DNA of 64,000 nt, from assembly GCA_013397455.1 (NCBI GenBank), contig VYZB01000121.1, forward strand, positions 124,001-188,000. Reading direction: 5' to 3'. Positions within the stretch are counted from its first letter, which is position 1. Each line of letters opens with the position of its first letter. Positions 22,852 through 36,177 of this stretch are shown piece by piece. The stretch comes from Crotophaga sulcirostris. Its lineage: Eukaryota; Chordata; Aves; Cuculiformes; Crotophagidae. A program made the translations under genes and the position numbers. Below the pieces are notes generated by a model, which saw only the letters and a list, made by a program, of their open reading frames with translations, searched no databases and was not told the origin of the DNA.

Positions 22852-25800
22852 TCTTGTGCCCAAAGAAACAGGTCTGCCCAGCAATGCTAAGGGAGATGGA
22901 AACTCAATTATGTAAAAAGGAAAAGATCTCTAGTTTGCCATCATTTCAGACATGTAAAAGCCTGCAGAACACCTAAGTCTAGAAAAAAAAAATATGATAT
23001 TATATTTCTCGTAAAAGAGAGCTGGCAGAATGAAAGCAGAAATCTGGTATTTTTTTCTCCAGTAGACTACAGCACATCATTTGGAAGAGGGGAGAGACCA
23101 CATAGGTAGCCTAAGGGTGGGGTGCTCTGGACATGATTGAAAGGGGACACAACAATGATGAGGAATTTGAAACCCCTAGCAACCACTGATGAGCACTGGT
23201 GCTGGCAGACTGCTGGTGTTGTAACAGCCAAAACTGGGAAGACCTATCTTTGGTAGCAGTGAGGCATCCCATGAGAAACTGGGTTTGCCTGCTTGTGCAG
23301 GAATCCACATCAGGAATGGAAAAGTGAGTAAAATCTGCAAACCTCAGAGCAGAAGCCTGTAAACTCTCTGTTTGCCTCTGCTACATTGCTTGTCCCAGAT
23401 GGGGACAGAAAAGGGAAATTGCAGGGTAACTTGATACAATAGGAATAGGGAAAAAAAAAGATAACAAAGAGCCTCAGGACAATGACAGGACAATAAAAGC
23501 AAGAGGAAAGTGAAAAGATGATGCTTAATAAAGGAAGTAACTATGCCTCAATAGTCTTTGGAAAGTAGATCAAAGCTGCCATTTTGGTATCTCTAAATAG
23601 ACCAGAAATTAGAGTAATAGCTTCAGATACTATGAATAAAACTAAACTCTGAACACAAACTCTCGTCCCTATCACAAATTCCACTTTTTTAGAATTTGGA
23701 GTACAAAGCACCAAACTGGACAACCAAAGAGAGATAAGCAATAGACTATTTCATAAAGCTACTGTAGGTAGGATATCTAATGTCTTTTAATTTCAGAGGG
23801 GTTTTTAATGCTTAAAAATAGGACTTGTGTTGCTGAATTGCAGCTCTCTTGAAGATGTATGTGTGTCTGGCCTCAGTTAACAGTGCTGATCTTTCTATAG
23901 CTGGGGAAAGACAAAGGCATCTCCACAGGTCAATTCTTCCACAGAGCCACCTTGGCTGAGACAAAACACACCAGAATTATTGTACTTCTCTTTGAATAGC
24001 CAAAATGGCTTTGCAGATGTGACCACAAAATAAAGAAATATCCTCTGCTGAGTTTCAGCCACTCAGTAGATTATTTCAAAATAAAAATAAAAAATACCCC
24101 AAGTGAAAAACAGACTTTCAAAATGTCTTCCTGAATAAGTCCACAGCTCTGTCTAACAAATATTGAAATGCTGTTTTCTCCAAAACATAGTTCCAAAACA
24201 TTTCTTCCCAAACTTTCTCAAGTCTTGTCAGACCCTAGAGGTGGCACCTTGAGCATCTGCGTTTCCAGGTCTGGCTGGTCCACAGCTGAAAGCCAGGCTC
24301 TCCAACAGGATATCAGGTGAATAGACAGCAAGTCACACGGAATAATTTTAGAAACCTTCCTGAGCAAGAGGTTTTCAAAACTGGCACGGCTGCCAGTTTC
24401 CTTGGCTTCAACCAGAACTTCATTAAAGTCATTCTGTTCCCATGGATCAGCTACGTTTTGACAAATCAGCATTTTCCAGTGGGAAAAAGAAAAACAAAAA
24501 CATTCAGCTGGAACAGTCGCAGTCATTTCTAGTAACAATCAAATGTGAGATGATAAATCGGAGAACAGCTCTAGCAGTGGACATGCACCACAGCATTATG
24601 CTGAACACCATGACCCACCACACCAGGTGGAGTTCACTCAACTCTTGGATTGGTGCTTATCTGTTGCTATCTCTACCAAACCACTCACATGATATGGTAA
24701 GGAAATAGTCCTTTGCTTCTTGACGGCATTAACTTCCATATTTGCTCTGTAAATATCACCAAATCTCTTAAACGTGTAGGTTACAGGGAGGGGACATTTT
24801 CTTCATTAATTTCCTAACACTTTTTTGTGCATTGAAATGTCAAACCACGTATTTCTTGTTGGCTTTGATGGGACATACAATATGCCCACCTAGAGCTGGT
24901 CCATACACTCAGTGTCTTTGTGCTTTACTTGAAGGAAACAGAACCTCTCATCAAGTCAGAAAGGTAACATGCCTTTCTAAAAAAATGTTTTGAGAAATAG
25001 GAGTCAGATGCTTTGTGCATTATCACTCTCTGGTGATGAGGAGGTAAAATAAAGCAGGCACATCTCCTTACAAAGTTGAATGAGAAGCCATTTCCAGCTG
25101 TTCTTTCAGGCAATGCTCTTGATCACTAAACTTGTTAGAGATAATTATGAATACATTCAAAGGTAATTATAGCAGAAACCTATTTTATATGTAAGCAGTT
25201 GCCTGTACAGTAGTGCAAGAGATTTTGGATAGGTCACCAAAGAAATAAACATCTGAGCTTGATTTCAAGCTGCTGTTATTGCAAAAGGAAAAAGAAAAAA
25301 CAAACATGAGATAGAGAACTCTGCCATCTCCACATGTGCTTTCCTCTTGCAAGTTTTTATTTCCCCTATCGAGAAAGTACCCCTTTTTTGTGAACAAAAC
25401 CAAAGGATTTGACTGAATTTGCTACTGAACTGTCATCCTTAGTTCTCCACTGTCAGATCTGTCAGGGAAGATATTCAATGTTTTTAACCTTTGTTTCTTT
25501 CTTACCTTATTTGGGAAAAAAACAAAGGAAATTCTCTGTGGAAAGTTTGGATACAAAACGATGTATCAAAACCACTGTTTTAGAAAAGGTGCTTGAGTTG
25601 TTATTTCCCTCTTTTTCTCTCAAGATTAAGTGTCTACATAGAAGGGGCTTGCTTTTTTCCTTTTACTTTCTCCACCCATGAATTAAAAGACAATCAGGTT
25701 TACAACTGTTTGTATTCTGGTAGCACATTTGATGCTTCCCCATAAAATTGAAGGGCTTTGATATGAGGGAAGAATAGTCCCAACAGTTAAGCTGCTGCAA

Positions 25801-28700
25801 TTGAAAAGGGTAGACAAAAGTGTGGGAGAAGGGGATATTGTATTATTGCATATTATGTTATTACAGACAGGGAGCTGAGACATAAAAAGACAAAACAGCT
25901 TGACCAAAGCTGCACAGGAAGTCTGTGATAGACACAAAAATTAAACACAGATCTCCCAACCCTCAGTCTGATTCAACAGTCATGAAGCTATTGTTCCTCT
26001 CTCCCTTGTCTCCTAATTGGATCCATAGGCACCTTCTATCAATGATTTCTGCTAACTATTGTGCCAGTAAGTAAAGCCCCCACATTTTTTTTTAGCGCTG
26101 ATACTAAACTTTAATAACTAGAACATCCTTCCACTTTTTTCCTGATGCCATACAATAATGGCTCTGTAATTACTGAACTAATGTTATCAATTCCAACAGA
26201 TATCACATTTATTAAACAGAAAACGCTATGTTGCTGTTCATCAGTTAGGAATGTGTATAATTGAAACATGAAAATGAAGTCTGTAGGAATATGTGTGATT
26301 CATCATGAATTCTGCAAGCCCTACACTAACTCTTCTTTTCTTAATTAAGCTGTCAAACGGAAAACTTATAATTAATGCAACAGCATATTTTGTAGGAGTT
26401 CTTTTCTACCCCCGTATAGAGCTCTATTCAGCAGAAACATTACAAGGATTTCATGTGTGGATTGGGCACCCTTGTCTTATTAAGCAAAAATTTTGCTGTC
26501 CAGCATGACTATTTTTAGTCCATCCCACCGGGATCTTCCACAAGAAATGAACATGGGATTGATACTCACTCATTATTTTTTTTCCATCCTGTTCTACACA
26601 CAAATAGTGATTCACTTGCTATGAGAAACTCATATTATAGGCCTATTGGAGTATTTAGTCTAATAAATAAAAACTGTGGTGATAGATACAGAAACATCAC
26701 TGTTGCTTAACTGCCCTGCACAGGATGGGTAGTTTGGTTTCCAGCCTGAATCTGAACTAATGTTCACAGTCAAGTCCACCCATGACTTTAGGACATCTGC
26801 ACACAGGACAGCTCAGGGACACTGGTTTCACAACACTAAGACCTCCCTGAGGCACAGATTCAGGTGGTGCTGGGCTTGGCTCCACTCTTCGTTCTTGCAT
26901 GACAGTTAAAATGAGCCCTGTTTTTCACTTGCTGTGCATCTTTCTCAGGTAGGATCAGAGACCCCAATGTGAAGACACATCTGCTCCACATGTGCAATAA
27001 AAATAAAATAGTCCTCTCTCTAATGGGTTTTCACATTGCATTTCACTACTACTTGTTTGTAGGCAGCTTATGAAGCACCTTGTTGTGCTTATCCCCCTGC
27101 TACTCATAAAAGATAGTGTTTAAAAGTAATCTCTTTGCCCGTCCCTGCAAGAACCTGAGCGTTTTACAGAATATTTACATTTTCCACTGCAAAGTAATAA
27201 CCTCCAGTATGCCATTTTCCAGACAAGGAATTCACAGTTGGGTCTGGGAGGAGAACTCAACCTCCAAAGCCCATCCAGGCAGCCCTGCACAGGAGTGTAA
27301 AGAGCCTCCAGCCAGGGATGCTGTGGTTAGCCCCACCATCGCCTCTGCCCGGTCCACCACCAATTGCAGTTTGTGTAGTCTTGGTCATTGTCCTCTGGTT
27401 GTGGTTATTTCACTTCTAATTTCTTACAATAGCCCCAGATTACACAGAAAAATGCCAGTTTCCATTGGCAGGGGTGGGGCAGCAGGCATAATGCAGGAAG
27501 AGACTTTACTCCTCTTGCAACATCAAAGCCACAAGATTTCCATACGCCTTTTTTTTTTTTATACTTTACATCTGATTACAACTGTTTTCACTTTAGTGCC
27601 AAAAGAGAATACCTAAAACAGTGTAGAAGAGGAAGACACAGGGGTTTGTGGGCACTTGCAGCTGCCAAATAGAGCAGCTGTAATGCTGCGGGTGCTTGGG
27701 AAACCAATTAGAAACACATGGAGTGACAAAAAAATGGATGTAACTTAAGATTAACACAGTGAATGCAGCCACACTGTGTGAAACTTAGGCAAGCTAGGGC
27801 TGGCTGGCACCAAGGATCAGTGAATGTAAAAATGCACTTATGATACCTCAAAGAGAAATTGAACATTAGTACTGGGAAATAAGGAAGTATTCTCACTGTG
27901 ATCCTAACTGTAGCTTAAGTACATGGATACATCAATGTCAAAAAAATTGTTTTTAAAAGTTAAGTATTAAAAGCAAGTCTAGTGTTCACAACTGGGTTCT
28001 GTGGGAAAACTGTTACCTTAAAGGATGCCCTGACTTTTTGTGTAGCACGGGTCAGAAACTGTGAGTCCAGGCCGAAGCTCTTCCTTTTAGCCTTTGCTAG
28101 GCAAAGCATCAGACAAGCTGAAGGGAGGTGCCAAGACAAATGTGGGATAGGTCCTCTTAACCCACATTAAAAAAATGAAAAAAAATCAAGATCTGAAGGG
28201 TCCTATATATTCATTAGCTAGCAGTGTATTTTCAGACACTCATTTAGAGGTAGTTTTTAATACATGAGAAATTATTAGGTCAGACATTAGTTTATCCAAT
28301 CACATAGTGTTGCAGAGGAAAGCTGTGCTTTCCAGTGTCCTTATTGTCTACCATCAATACTGCTACCATCAATAAAAGAAGTAACTTAAGGCAGAAGTTT
28401 TCGCTCTTCAAGTATTAGTTGGCAATTCAAGATTTTTGCTCCCAGAATACAGTCCTAGAGATGACAAAAGACGTAGATTTTTTTTTTTCCCCCAGAGACA
28501 CAGAATGAAGAACTTTTGCTGATGGTGGTCCAAAATTTGTAAGACAAATATTGTGAGGACTGAATGGCAATTATAACCTTTTAATCTATTTACTTTGTGA
28601 CAGAAAAGAAATGCAGGTTACAGAAAACTGATTATTCAAAGGAATAACCTGAAAGATAGTAGCAGAGACTCCTGAGTAGAAGCACATGGATATCATGGTC
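22852..28700. other. Unique non-coding DNA
   Basis: About 6 kb without recognised gene or transposon. Simple-sequence features are minor: A or T runs near 22983-22992 and 28478-28488. The longest frame, 166 codons at 27116-27616, has no recognisable domain. The opposed frames at 24218-24538 (minus) and 24317-24708 (plus) overlap each other. I regard all of them as chance. Confidence 0.55.
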
Positions 28701-28701
28701 T

Positions 28702-28748
28702 TGATATCATGGAATCACTTGGTTGGAAAAGACCTTTGAGATCATTGA
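28702..28748 (-). mobile_element. Short CR1 3'-terminal fragment
   Basis: The words ATCATGGAATCAC, TTGGTTGGAAAAGACC and TTTGAGATCATTGA follow the order of the CR1 3' terminus read in reverse. The remainder has diverged beyond recognition or was never inserted. Confidence 0.7.
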
Positions 28749-28749
28749 T

Positions 28750-30720
28750 TTATTGCTGAATTCCAACCAGCAGTTATCACGTTTCAATAAGGGTCTTCTT
28801 TTATGGAATTTTCAGCAATGTGCTGTTGAGTTTCTTCTCAGGGAAGAAAGAAAAACCCAAGCCATTCAAAAGTCTTTCCCCTCCTTCAAAACTATCATGG
28901 CCAAGTGTAGACTATGTCCTTCAGCAGACCTCAACAATCATTATTTCATGGTGAGTGAACAGAAGAGAGTTGTACACCCTACATATACTTAGTGAAATAT
29001 TTGAAGTCCCTTATTTGATAAGCCAGCTGTGCAAGCTTTGTCTTTGTCCTCCACCCTGCGTGTCCACGGTGCGTGGTTTAAGTATATAGGACACTTAACT
29101 GCTGTTAGCAGAAAATGAGCAGGGAGAACAGGCTGCATTTATCTTCGCCAACTGCAGAATAATAATTATTAAGGAACGAAACTTATAACATTTTCACAGT
29201 CTTGAAAATTGTCTCCACCTCTTCTGCCAGCAGAAAGCATGCTGCATTCAAGACTGACAAGCAAGGGTGAGAGCTTTGCTGAGCAGAATACTTACAGATT
29301 TCAGCAATTCGCCTGTTCTGGGGAACAGAAAAGATAGACGGAGGAAAGAGACAGCACTATGGCCCATCTGTGCAAACCAAAAACGTTGCTAGTAGGTCAG
29401 AACGAGTTGTTCAACTGCCCCTGTTAATTAAATCTATGGCCTCCATAAAGCTTCTTAATGAGAGCGCTTTACTGGCTTGGCCTTATATTGCTGGTAACAA
29501 TTAATTTGCATTTTAGAATGTTTCTATTTATCTACTGTTTGCAATTTTAATATTTGTCTTTACAGAGTGAGGTGCAAAAGTCTAATTTGTTTGCTCAGGA
29601 TTTACTTCTCTAATTTTTACTACCCAGATGGAATAGCAACACTCTCAACAAGAATTTTTATGGTATAATATTATAGACAAAAAATGGATTCCTCAATACA
29701 AGTCAAACGGTGTTTGAATATGTAGCTCACAGAACTTTTAAAAACATGCTGTTTTTTGATAGCTTTGTTCTGAAAAGCTCATCCTTAGCTGTGAAGGATG
29801 TGAAGAAAAAATAGGCCATGCATTTCAAGTCTATTCTGTGCAGAATGTGCTGAAGATGTGCTCCTGATCCAGTGACCGAATTCCATCCAAATCCAAATCA
29901 AGAACACTTTGAACCAGTGGAGGCACTCCTAAATGATGAAGTACAAAAGATAATCCTCAGAACTTTACTTTCTTTAAAACAACAACAAAAAAATCATAAT
30001 ACCAGATGCGGATGTTTGCTCAGACATTTGTAGAAGTGAGAATGCGTCTGGCTGTTCGGAGTATTATTTCTGCATCGTGATGTTTTTTGTGCCATGGAAC
30101 CTGCTGTGAAACCTGCTCTCTGTGTAACAGCTCATATGGAAAGATCAAGGGTGCATTGCTTTGCTGGCATGGCTGCAGGATAAACAGTTCTTAACCAGAC
30201 TATCACACACTGCTAGAGTTTCTGAATAAGAAGTTATGAAGTTAAAGACACTGGATTTTGCCCTCATTTAAAAATAAAATACTGGCTGGAAGAGTTGAGA
30301 GTGGGGAGCAAAGAGAAGGGGGTTGAAATCCACATCTGAACCTGGAAGAAATTTGTCCTGCTGGTGCCTTGTCCTCTGCCCGGTTAAAAAAACTGCACTA
30401 GGCAAACATCATCATGTATTATGGTAAGAACAATCCACAGTCGTGACAAAATTGGGGTTTTGTGTAGTCTCTTCCTGTTCAGGATTTCATACTGATACCT
30501 CTTTCAGCTATGGTTAAACAAGAGATATCCATTTTACATGCTAGAATTTGAAGTTTTCTTACGGTGTAAGATCAAGTGCAAATCTTGTTTCATGCTGTGT
30601 ATAATAAATTGACCAGTAAATTCAGAAAAGTATTCTGGCTTTAAGAATTAATTTTACAAGTGGAAAGACCAGTGTAGAGAAGTTATAATGTAATTTTTTT
30701 TAGAACACATTGGTGTGTAT
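28750..30720. other. Unique AT-rich DNA with a candidate regulatory block
   Basis: No gene seen. The segment 29425-29550 is motif-rich: TTAATTAAAT near 29424, palindromic AATTAATT at 29499-29506, and an octamer-type ATTTGCAT at 29504-29511 preceded by AACAAT. The 89-codon frame that starts in the CR1 fragment (28723-28992) is not a gene. Confidence 0.5.
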
Positions 30721-30721
30721 T

Positions 30722-30906
30722 AGACTGAAAGGGTGGTCAGGCACTGACACAGCTGCCCAGGGAGGAGGTTGAGTCACCATCCCTGGGTGTGTTTAAAACA
30801 TGGGTAGAAGAGTTCCTCAGGGACATGGTTTAGTAATTAGACTGGTATGGTTGGACTCGATGATCTCAAAGGTCTTTTCCAACCAGATGGTTCTATGGTT
30901 CTATGA
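30722..30906 (+). mobile_element. CR1 3' end, ATTCTATG-tail class
   Basis: A 5'-truncated CR1 terminus of about 185 bp. It begins at ACTGAAAGGGTGGTCAGGC, runs through CTGCCCAGGGAGGAGG and GGTTGGACTCGATGATCTC, and ends GGTTCTATGGTTCTATGATG. There is no coding capacity left. Confidence 0.92.
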
Positions 30907-30907
30907 T

Positions 30908-33900
30908 GAAGAAAATAACAGAAAATGTTAAATCTGCTCTGGATTGACTTGTAGATGTGTATATTAATTGCAATAGATTTGAGTAATGGCATCTGAATAA
31001 TTTCTGTTTAACTTCTGCAGCATTTACTTGACCCATACCAGCAGACGTAAAAATTTCCCATGTGTTCTGAGATGGGAAGTATAAAAGCTTCAAACCTGAA
31101 CTAAGTTCAAGATGTAACTTGTTTGTTTGGTTTTGTCCTTGCTCTGAAATGCTCAATGACTCTCTAAGACCATGTTTTTAGATACATTTCCACCACACTT
31201 TACACAAAGTTTCACCATTGCATCTCCTCCACTGAAGAAAGATGAAAATAAGATAAACGCTTTGGATATCTTGCAGAATACACCCAGACCTGCCTTTCCC
31301 TACTACCCATGGTCTTGTGAAGTAGGTACTTGACTATGAGTTATGGGGAAGACTCATCCTCTGATGATAAGGTTGGGTGATAAATGTCCAAAGCCAGCAA
31401 GGGACACTTCAGAGGAAGTGCCATAAATTTACCGCTGAATCAGCTCTAAGGAGGAGAGCTGGGGCTAAAGAATCACAGCTGTCATTTGGCTGTGGGAAAC
31501 AGTTCAGGGATCATTAGTATTGGTCATTCCCACGAACTTGAGGTTCGCAGTGGGGAATGCCGGGAGGTGACATCGCAATCTGTGCAGATCTCAAATACCA
31601 AAGTTGAAAGATTGCCTGTTGTTAATAAACAGGTTGCATTTCACGTTCAAAATCAAATGTATTTCCCAGTTCTTAGTTTTCCTCTGCCTCCTCAACAATT
31701 AGCAAAATTTAAAAAGGCAATTGGGAAAAAAGGTGGAAGCAGAGGAGGGAAGGAAGGCTCGTTGTTAGAGTTTTGATCTTAAATTTAGTTTAGAACAATG
31801 TAATTATTTTTTTTTGATATAACAATGCCTGTTAGGAAATGCTGCAGTGCAGTGAGACTTTTAATATTTTATAATATATATCAAGATAAGTCAAAGCTTT
31901 CTGGTCAAGTGACTTTTAAAAGAAATCCCTTTTCCTAATATTCTTGCTCTCTCCTCTCTCCTAAACAATATTGTAGACAGAAAGTTGTAGAAACACAAAT
32001 ATTGTCTTGCTGGAAAGTAGAAGAATGGTGCATAGCATATCTTTGAGTCATATAATTTCTATGTCTAAGTGAATGATATAATTAGTATTTTGACTGCAGA
32101 CTTCATAGGGAGCAACATAAAAAATACATTTTACCCTTTTGCAGTGGTTAGTTTTTATCGTATCTTTGCAGGTTTGACTGTAATCATGCTTCAAAACAGA
32201 ATGGGCAGGGCAGATCCATCAGGTACCAGGGTTGAAGTGCTGGTGCAGAGTGCACAGTATTTTAATGGGACAGAGTTAATTGCACCATCCCAGGGAGCTG
32301 TGTGGGTCTAACTGGGATGGAGGGATAAACCCTTTGGGTGCTTCATTTCTGCTGTCACCCCAGCAGAAGGACAGCCCGTGGGAAAGCAGCTTCCTAGGGG
32401 AAGAAAAGTAAACCATCTCGGTCTTCTTGTCAGTACAGGTGATGGACTGCTATCATCAATATTTTATAATAAAAAAGCAGAGAAGAAAGAGGAGAGAAGG
32501 ACTGTGTGAAGGATAAAGCAGAGAATCCCTCAGTAGCACCAGAAGAGGTGATTTGATCTCACTGTGTCCACAATCCAAATGTGTCAGGGTTGTTTTGTTA
32601 ATTGGTTTTCTCTTAATATGAAATAGGTTTTCTCTTTTGTGCTATGAAAATACATAAACCACGTCCCAAGTAACAGCTCTTTCCTTGTAAAAAACTGAGG
32701 CAAATCATGGGAGAAAGCTAGCATCTGTACCCAGGTGTCAGTTTCCCAACACTGTAATCCTGCTGCAGTCTGAACATCGTGAGCTGGGCATGCATCGTGA
32801 TATCCGAGAGAGGCTCAGAGGTACTGACAGCTGAGATATTCAAACATATGTATTCTCTTAAACTTGTCTGAGAGTTAGGACAACCTGCGCCCACTTCTAC
32901 AAGTAGCCCAGGCATTTTGCATTTGAAATTCTCTTTGGGAGTAAACAGCATGTGGGTTTCTGGGTGTTGCAATCACTTCTCATTCCACATGTAACTTCCT
33001 GGCTTTCCTGAATGAAACTAGAATAGGGCCTTCGGCAAAAAAGCTGACCCAAAAGCACCAAAGAGGCAGCATTGCTGGTGTAACATCCTCATTTTAACAA
33101 AGGCTTCTGCTTAAAAACGCATTTCATAGTACCTCTGAAGTTTAACCTGAATGTTATAATTAATCTTTACCCATAGAGACAATAGACTGGAGAAAATATT
33201 TTGTCCGTGGTTTTTGGAACTGTTTTTTTTGTTTGGTTTGTTTTTTTTTAAATTTTAAAGCTTTTCGTTTAAATTAATCTAAGGGAAACAAAGTAAAAGT
33301 TTCCTACTTTAGACCTCTATCCTGTTGATAAAAAAGTATGATATCTGCTTTTCAGGGAACCCTTCAGTTTTTTTTATTGGGACATGAAGCTGAAATATTG
33401 AAATCTTTCACTAGTTCAGATGATAATACTTCCCAAAAGGACTGTCGTTTTTTATCCACAGCATATTGACTAGACAAAAGTCTGAGCTAATTTTTCTTTT
33501 GTCTCACATCATTTAATGACTCTGTGCTTCAATTTATTCTGAGAAAATGAAGCAGTACCAGCTACTCTCAGAAATGGAAGTGCGGACTTTCACTTCATTC
33601 TGACTGAGTAGCCTCTTGTCCTTGTGAAGATCCAGAAAAATCTTTCAATGAGTGGATTTGAAGACAGAAGAAGTTTTAGGACACAAGAAACCAGGGCAAT
33701 TAGTCCAGACTGTGATGGGATGAACAGTAGTCATAGCCTACCACTGGTACAAGGGATTGCCAAGACAAAGGGCGCAGTGATTCAATCCCTGCCTGGCTAC
33801 ATCACAAATCCCTACCAACCTTTTCTGGACCCCAGATTGAAGGGAATAATACAATAAATTTTGCTTTTATGTTTTATACACCAGAAGGGGACATGAGGTT

Positions 33901-35539
33901 GATGGCAAAACCTGTCTGTAATTGCAATAGTGACTTTGCACAATGGAAAAAAACCACCTCAAAGGTTTGTTTCTGCCTGAGCTACTCTTATTAGAAGTAA
34001 TTTACAAGAATATTTCTCTGTTAAAATTATTTTAAACTGTGTTATTTATTAAACACTTGCAATTTGTTTTACAACAAACAATCTAGGTGCCAACATACCA
34101 GACAAATACAAAACTACAGAGCATCAGAAAAGAGCCCAGGTATTCAAAAATGCTTCAGTCTCTGTTTTATGTGCTATAATCTCAGCACACGAATTGTTAT
34201 GGCATCTATCAAAACAAGCAAGCAAACAAATAAGAGAAGAAAGAAAAAGATGAAAAAATAAAGTCAAAAGGTAAGAAGCATGGAAAATAAAATAAGATGA
34301 GTGAGATAGAAAGTAGCTGTAGCTTGCTTCTCTCTTTATTCCAGGTTTCCTCCAGGCATCTTCATCTTGCCAGTTTTGGACAAAAAATCCTAATGGACTC
34401 ACTTTTTTCTGAGCTTTTCTGTGTTTTGTACGTGGTCCTTGCCTTTGCAGAAAGATCTGAAGATGTCTACATATCATGCCTTAGCGAGAAGGCTAAAAGG
34501 TGGTATGTTACTTTTCCCATGCAAGAGAACGATCCGCTTTTTGTGAATGGATGTTCTGCTTGTCTCCTTTGAGGTTCTATGGATTTTCTAGAATCAGGTT
34601 AATTCTTCTTCTAAAGCCATTTTAAACAATAAATTATAGTACAAATACAGTTGCAAAATTTTATTTTTTCTTCTTTGTCCCTTTTATTACTGATATTACA
34701 GATAATATTAATACAGTAAAACCTTTTGCTTTGCAGCCCAAAGATTCACTTTTCCTAAATTAAACATAGTCAGATCTAGTGTATGATAGTTATTGCCAAG
34801 TCTTCTGGTGAATTTTTGTGCTATTGCAGCTATAACTCTATTATGGATGGGAGAAAAAGCCTGTGGTAGTAGAATTTACAATGACCTCTTTGAGGCCCTT
34901 TTGTAACTGCTGGGTTTATTTTCTTTGCCTGATGCTTGAAGGTCTACATGTAATGATTACTAATTTGTCTAATTAGGGAATGATAATTTGGTCCTTGCTG
35001 AATGAAGGGCAATGGGTAAACCTGCATATGGTTGCAGTGGAGTTGTAAGAGGAGCCAGGCTTTCTTCTGCTTGGCTGGTGCACAGGAGTTGAGTTTGCCA
35101 TGTGGTTGCTTAGCTCAACATTTAAGTCTATCCTAACAGATGGAGAAGTTTTTGTTTGCTGGTCCATGGTGTTGATCCACAGGGTATTGATGTGACATAG
35201 TCATAGCTGTTATATGATGGGGATCAGGGGTACCTGCTGCTCTTAGACCTTCTCCACAACGATGGCTCTACTAACCCATGAACTTCAGGGGTCCCAGCAG
35301 TCAGTCAGGAGGCTTCTGGGCTTAGCAAAGTTTGAGTAACTGAAAGGATCTGGGTGGTTGGATGGGCTCAGTTCCCTGCCTTTGTTCAAAGTTACCGGTG
35401 GACATTGCTGTTTGCTGTGAGGAGCCCTTCAGTGAGTGAGGACAGGAGTCCTGGTGACAACTTGCATAAAGAGATTGTTCACCTGTGGAAATACTTCTGA
35501 AGAAAAATGAAAGAAAATTTCAATTTCGTTTTTTTTTTT
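30908..35539. other. Unique non-coding DNA
   Basis: About 4.6 kb without recognised gene or mobile element. It is AT-rich, with T runs at about 31806-31815 and 33225-33250. Frames of 60-117 codons are scattered on both strands, several overlapping in opposite directions (for example 34124-34477 minus against 34297-34572 plus). None is convincing. Confidence 0.6.
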
Positions 35540-35547
35540 NNNNNNNN
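35540..35547. other. Eight-base assembly gap (N)
   Basis: Eight N characters directly follow a run of ten T residues. The gap is probably a homopolymer that sequencing could not resolve. Its true length may differ from eight. Confidence 0.97.
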
Positions 35548-36170
35548 AGATGAAAGAAAAGGTGCTCATCTTGAATATTTTATTGATACTGAAAGAAACC
35601 CCTCAGTCTCCTGCTCGGAGCTGTGTGCTTCCACTTTCCCCAGTGTTGATCTCATTCCAGGGTCCCGCTGGACTCGCTAAACTGGCAAAATGCAGAAGGG
35701 TAACTTTCTGCAAATTTAGTAAGTTGAATTATCTCAAAACATGGGTCAGGTCAGAACAAGAGGGTCAAGCTCTGCTGATGGAACAGGGGCCAAAATGGAG
35801 GGAGAAGGTCCTTCCTTTTCAGAATGGGGTAGTTAAACAGGCTGAGCTATTCCATATTTGCTGTCTGGGAGACAGTGTGAGCAAGCTGAATTTTGCATCG
35901 TGCACTGTTAATGTAACCAGTGGAACCTCTTTATTTTTTTTTCTGAAGCGTAGAAACACTCTACCTGATTTGCATGAAAAATATAAGTAAAAAATTTGTT
36001 ATTCCTACAGACAAGCTAGCTTTGATGGGAAAAGCTCTGATTTACTTTAGTCTGCATTTATATTCTGCCCTCCTGGGAAGAAAACAGACTCTTTAGTTTG
36101 TTGCTATTACTCGATGTAGTATTAAGTGTGTGAGATCCTGATTGGACTTCAAGGCACTATCCATGCTGTG
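35548..36170. other. Unique non-coding DNA after the gap
   Basis: A 146-codon plus frame (35550-35990) is open here but has no recognised domain and starts directly at the gap. I do not call a gene. The rest is AT-rich single-copy-looking sequence. Confidence 0.45.
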
Positions 36171-36177
36171 TGACCAT

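Noticed and set aside
27116..27616. 166-codon plus-strand frame as a gene
   Set aside because: No recognisable domain; the C-terminal hydrophobic part is generated by a T-run near 27549-27560. Length is compatible with chance.
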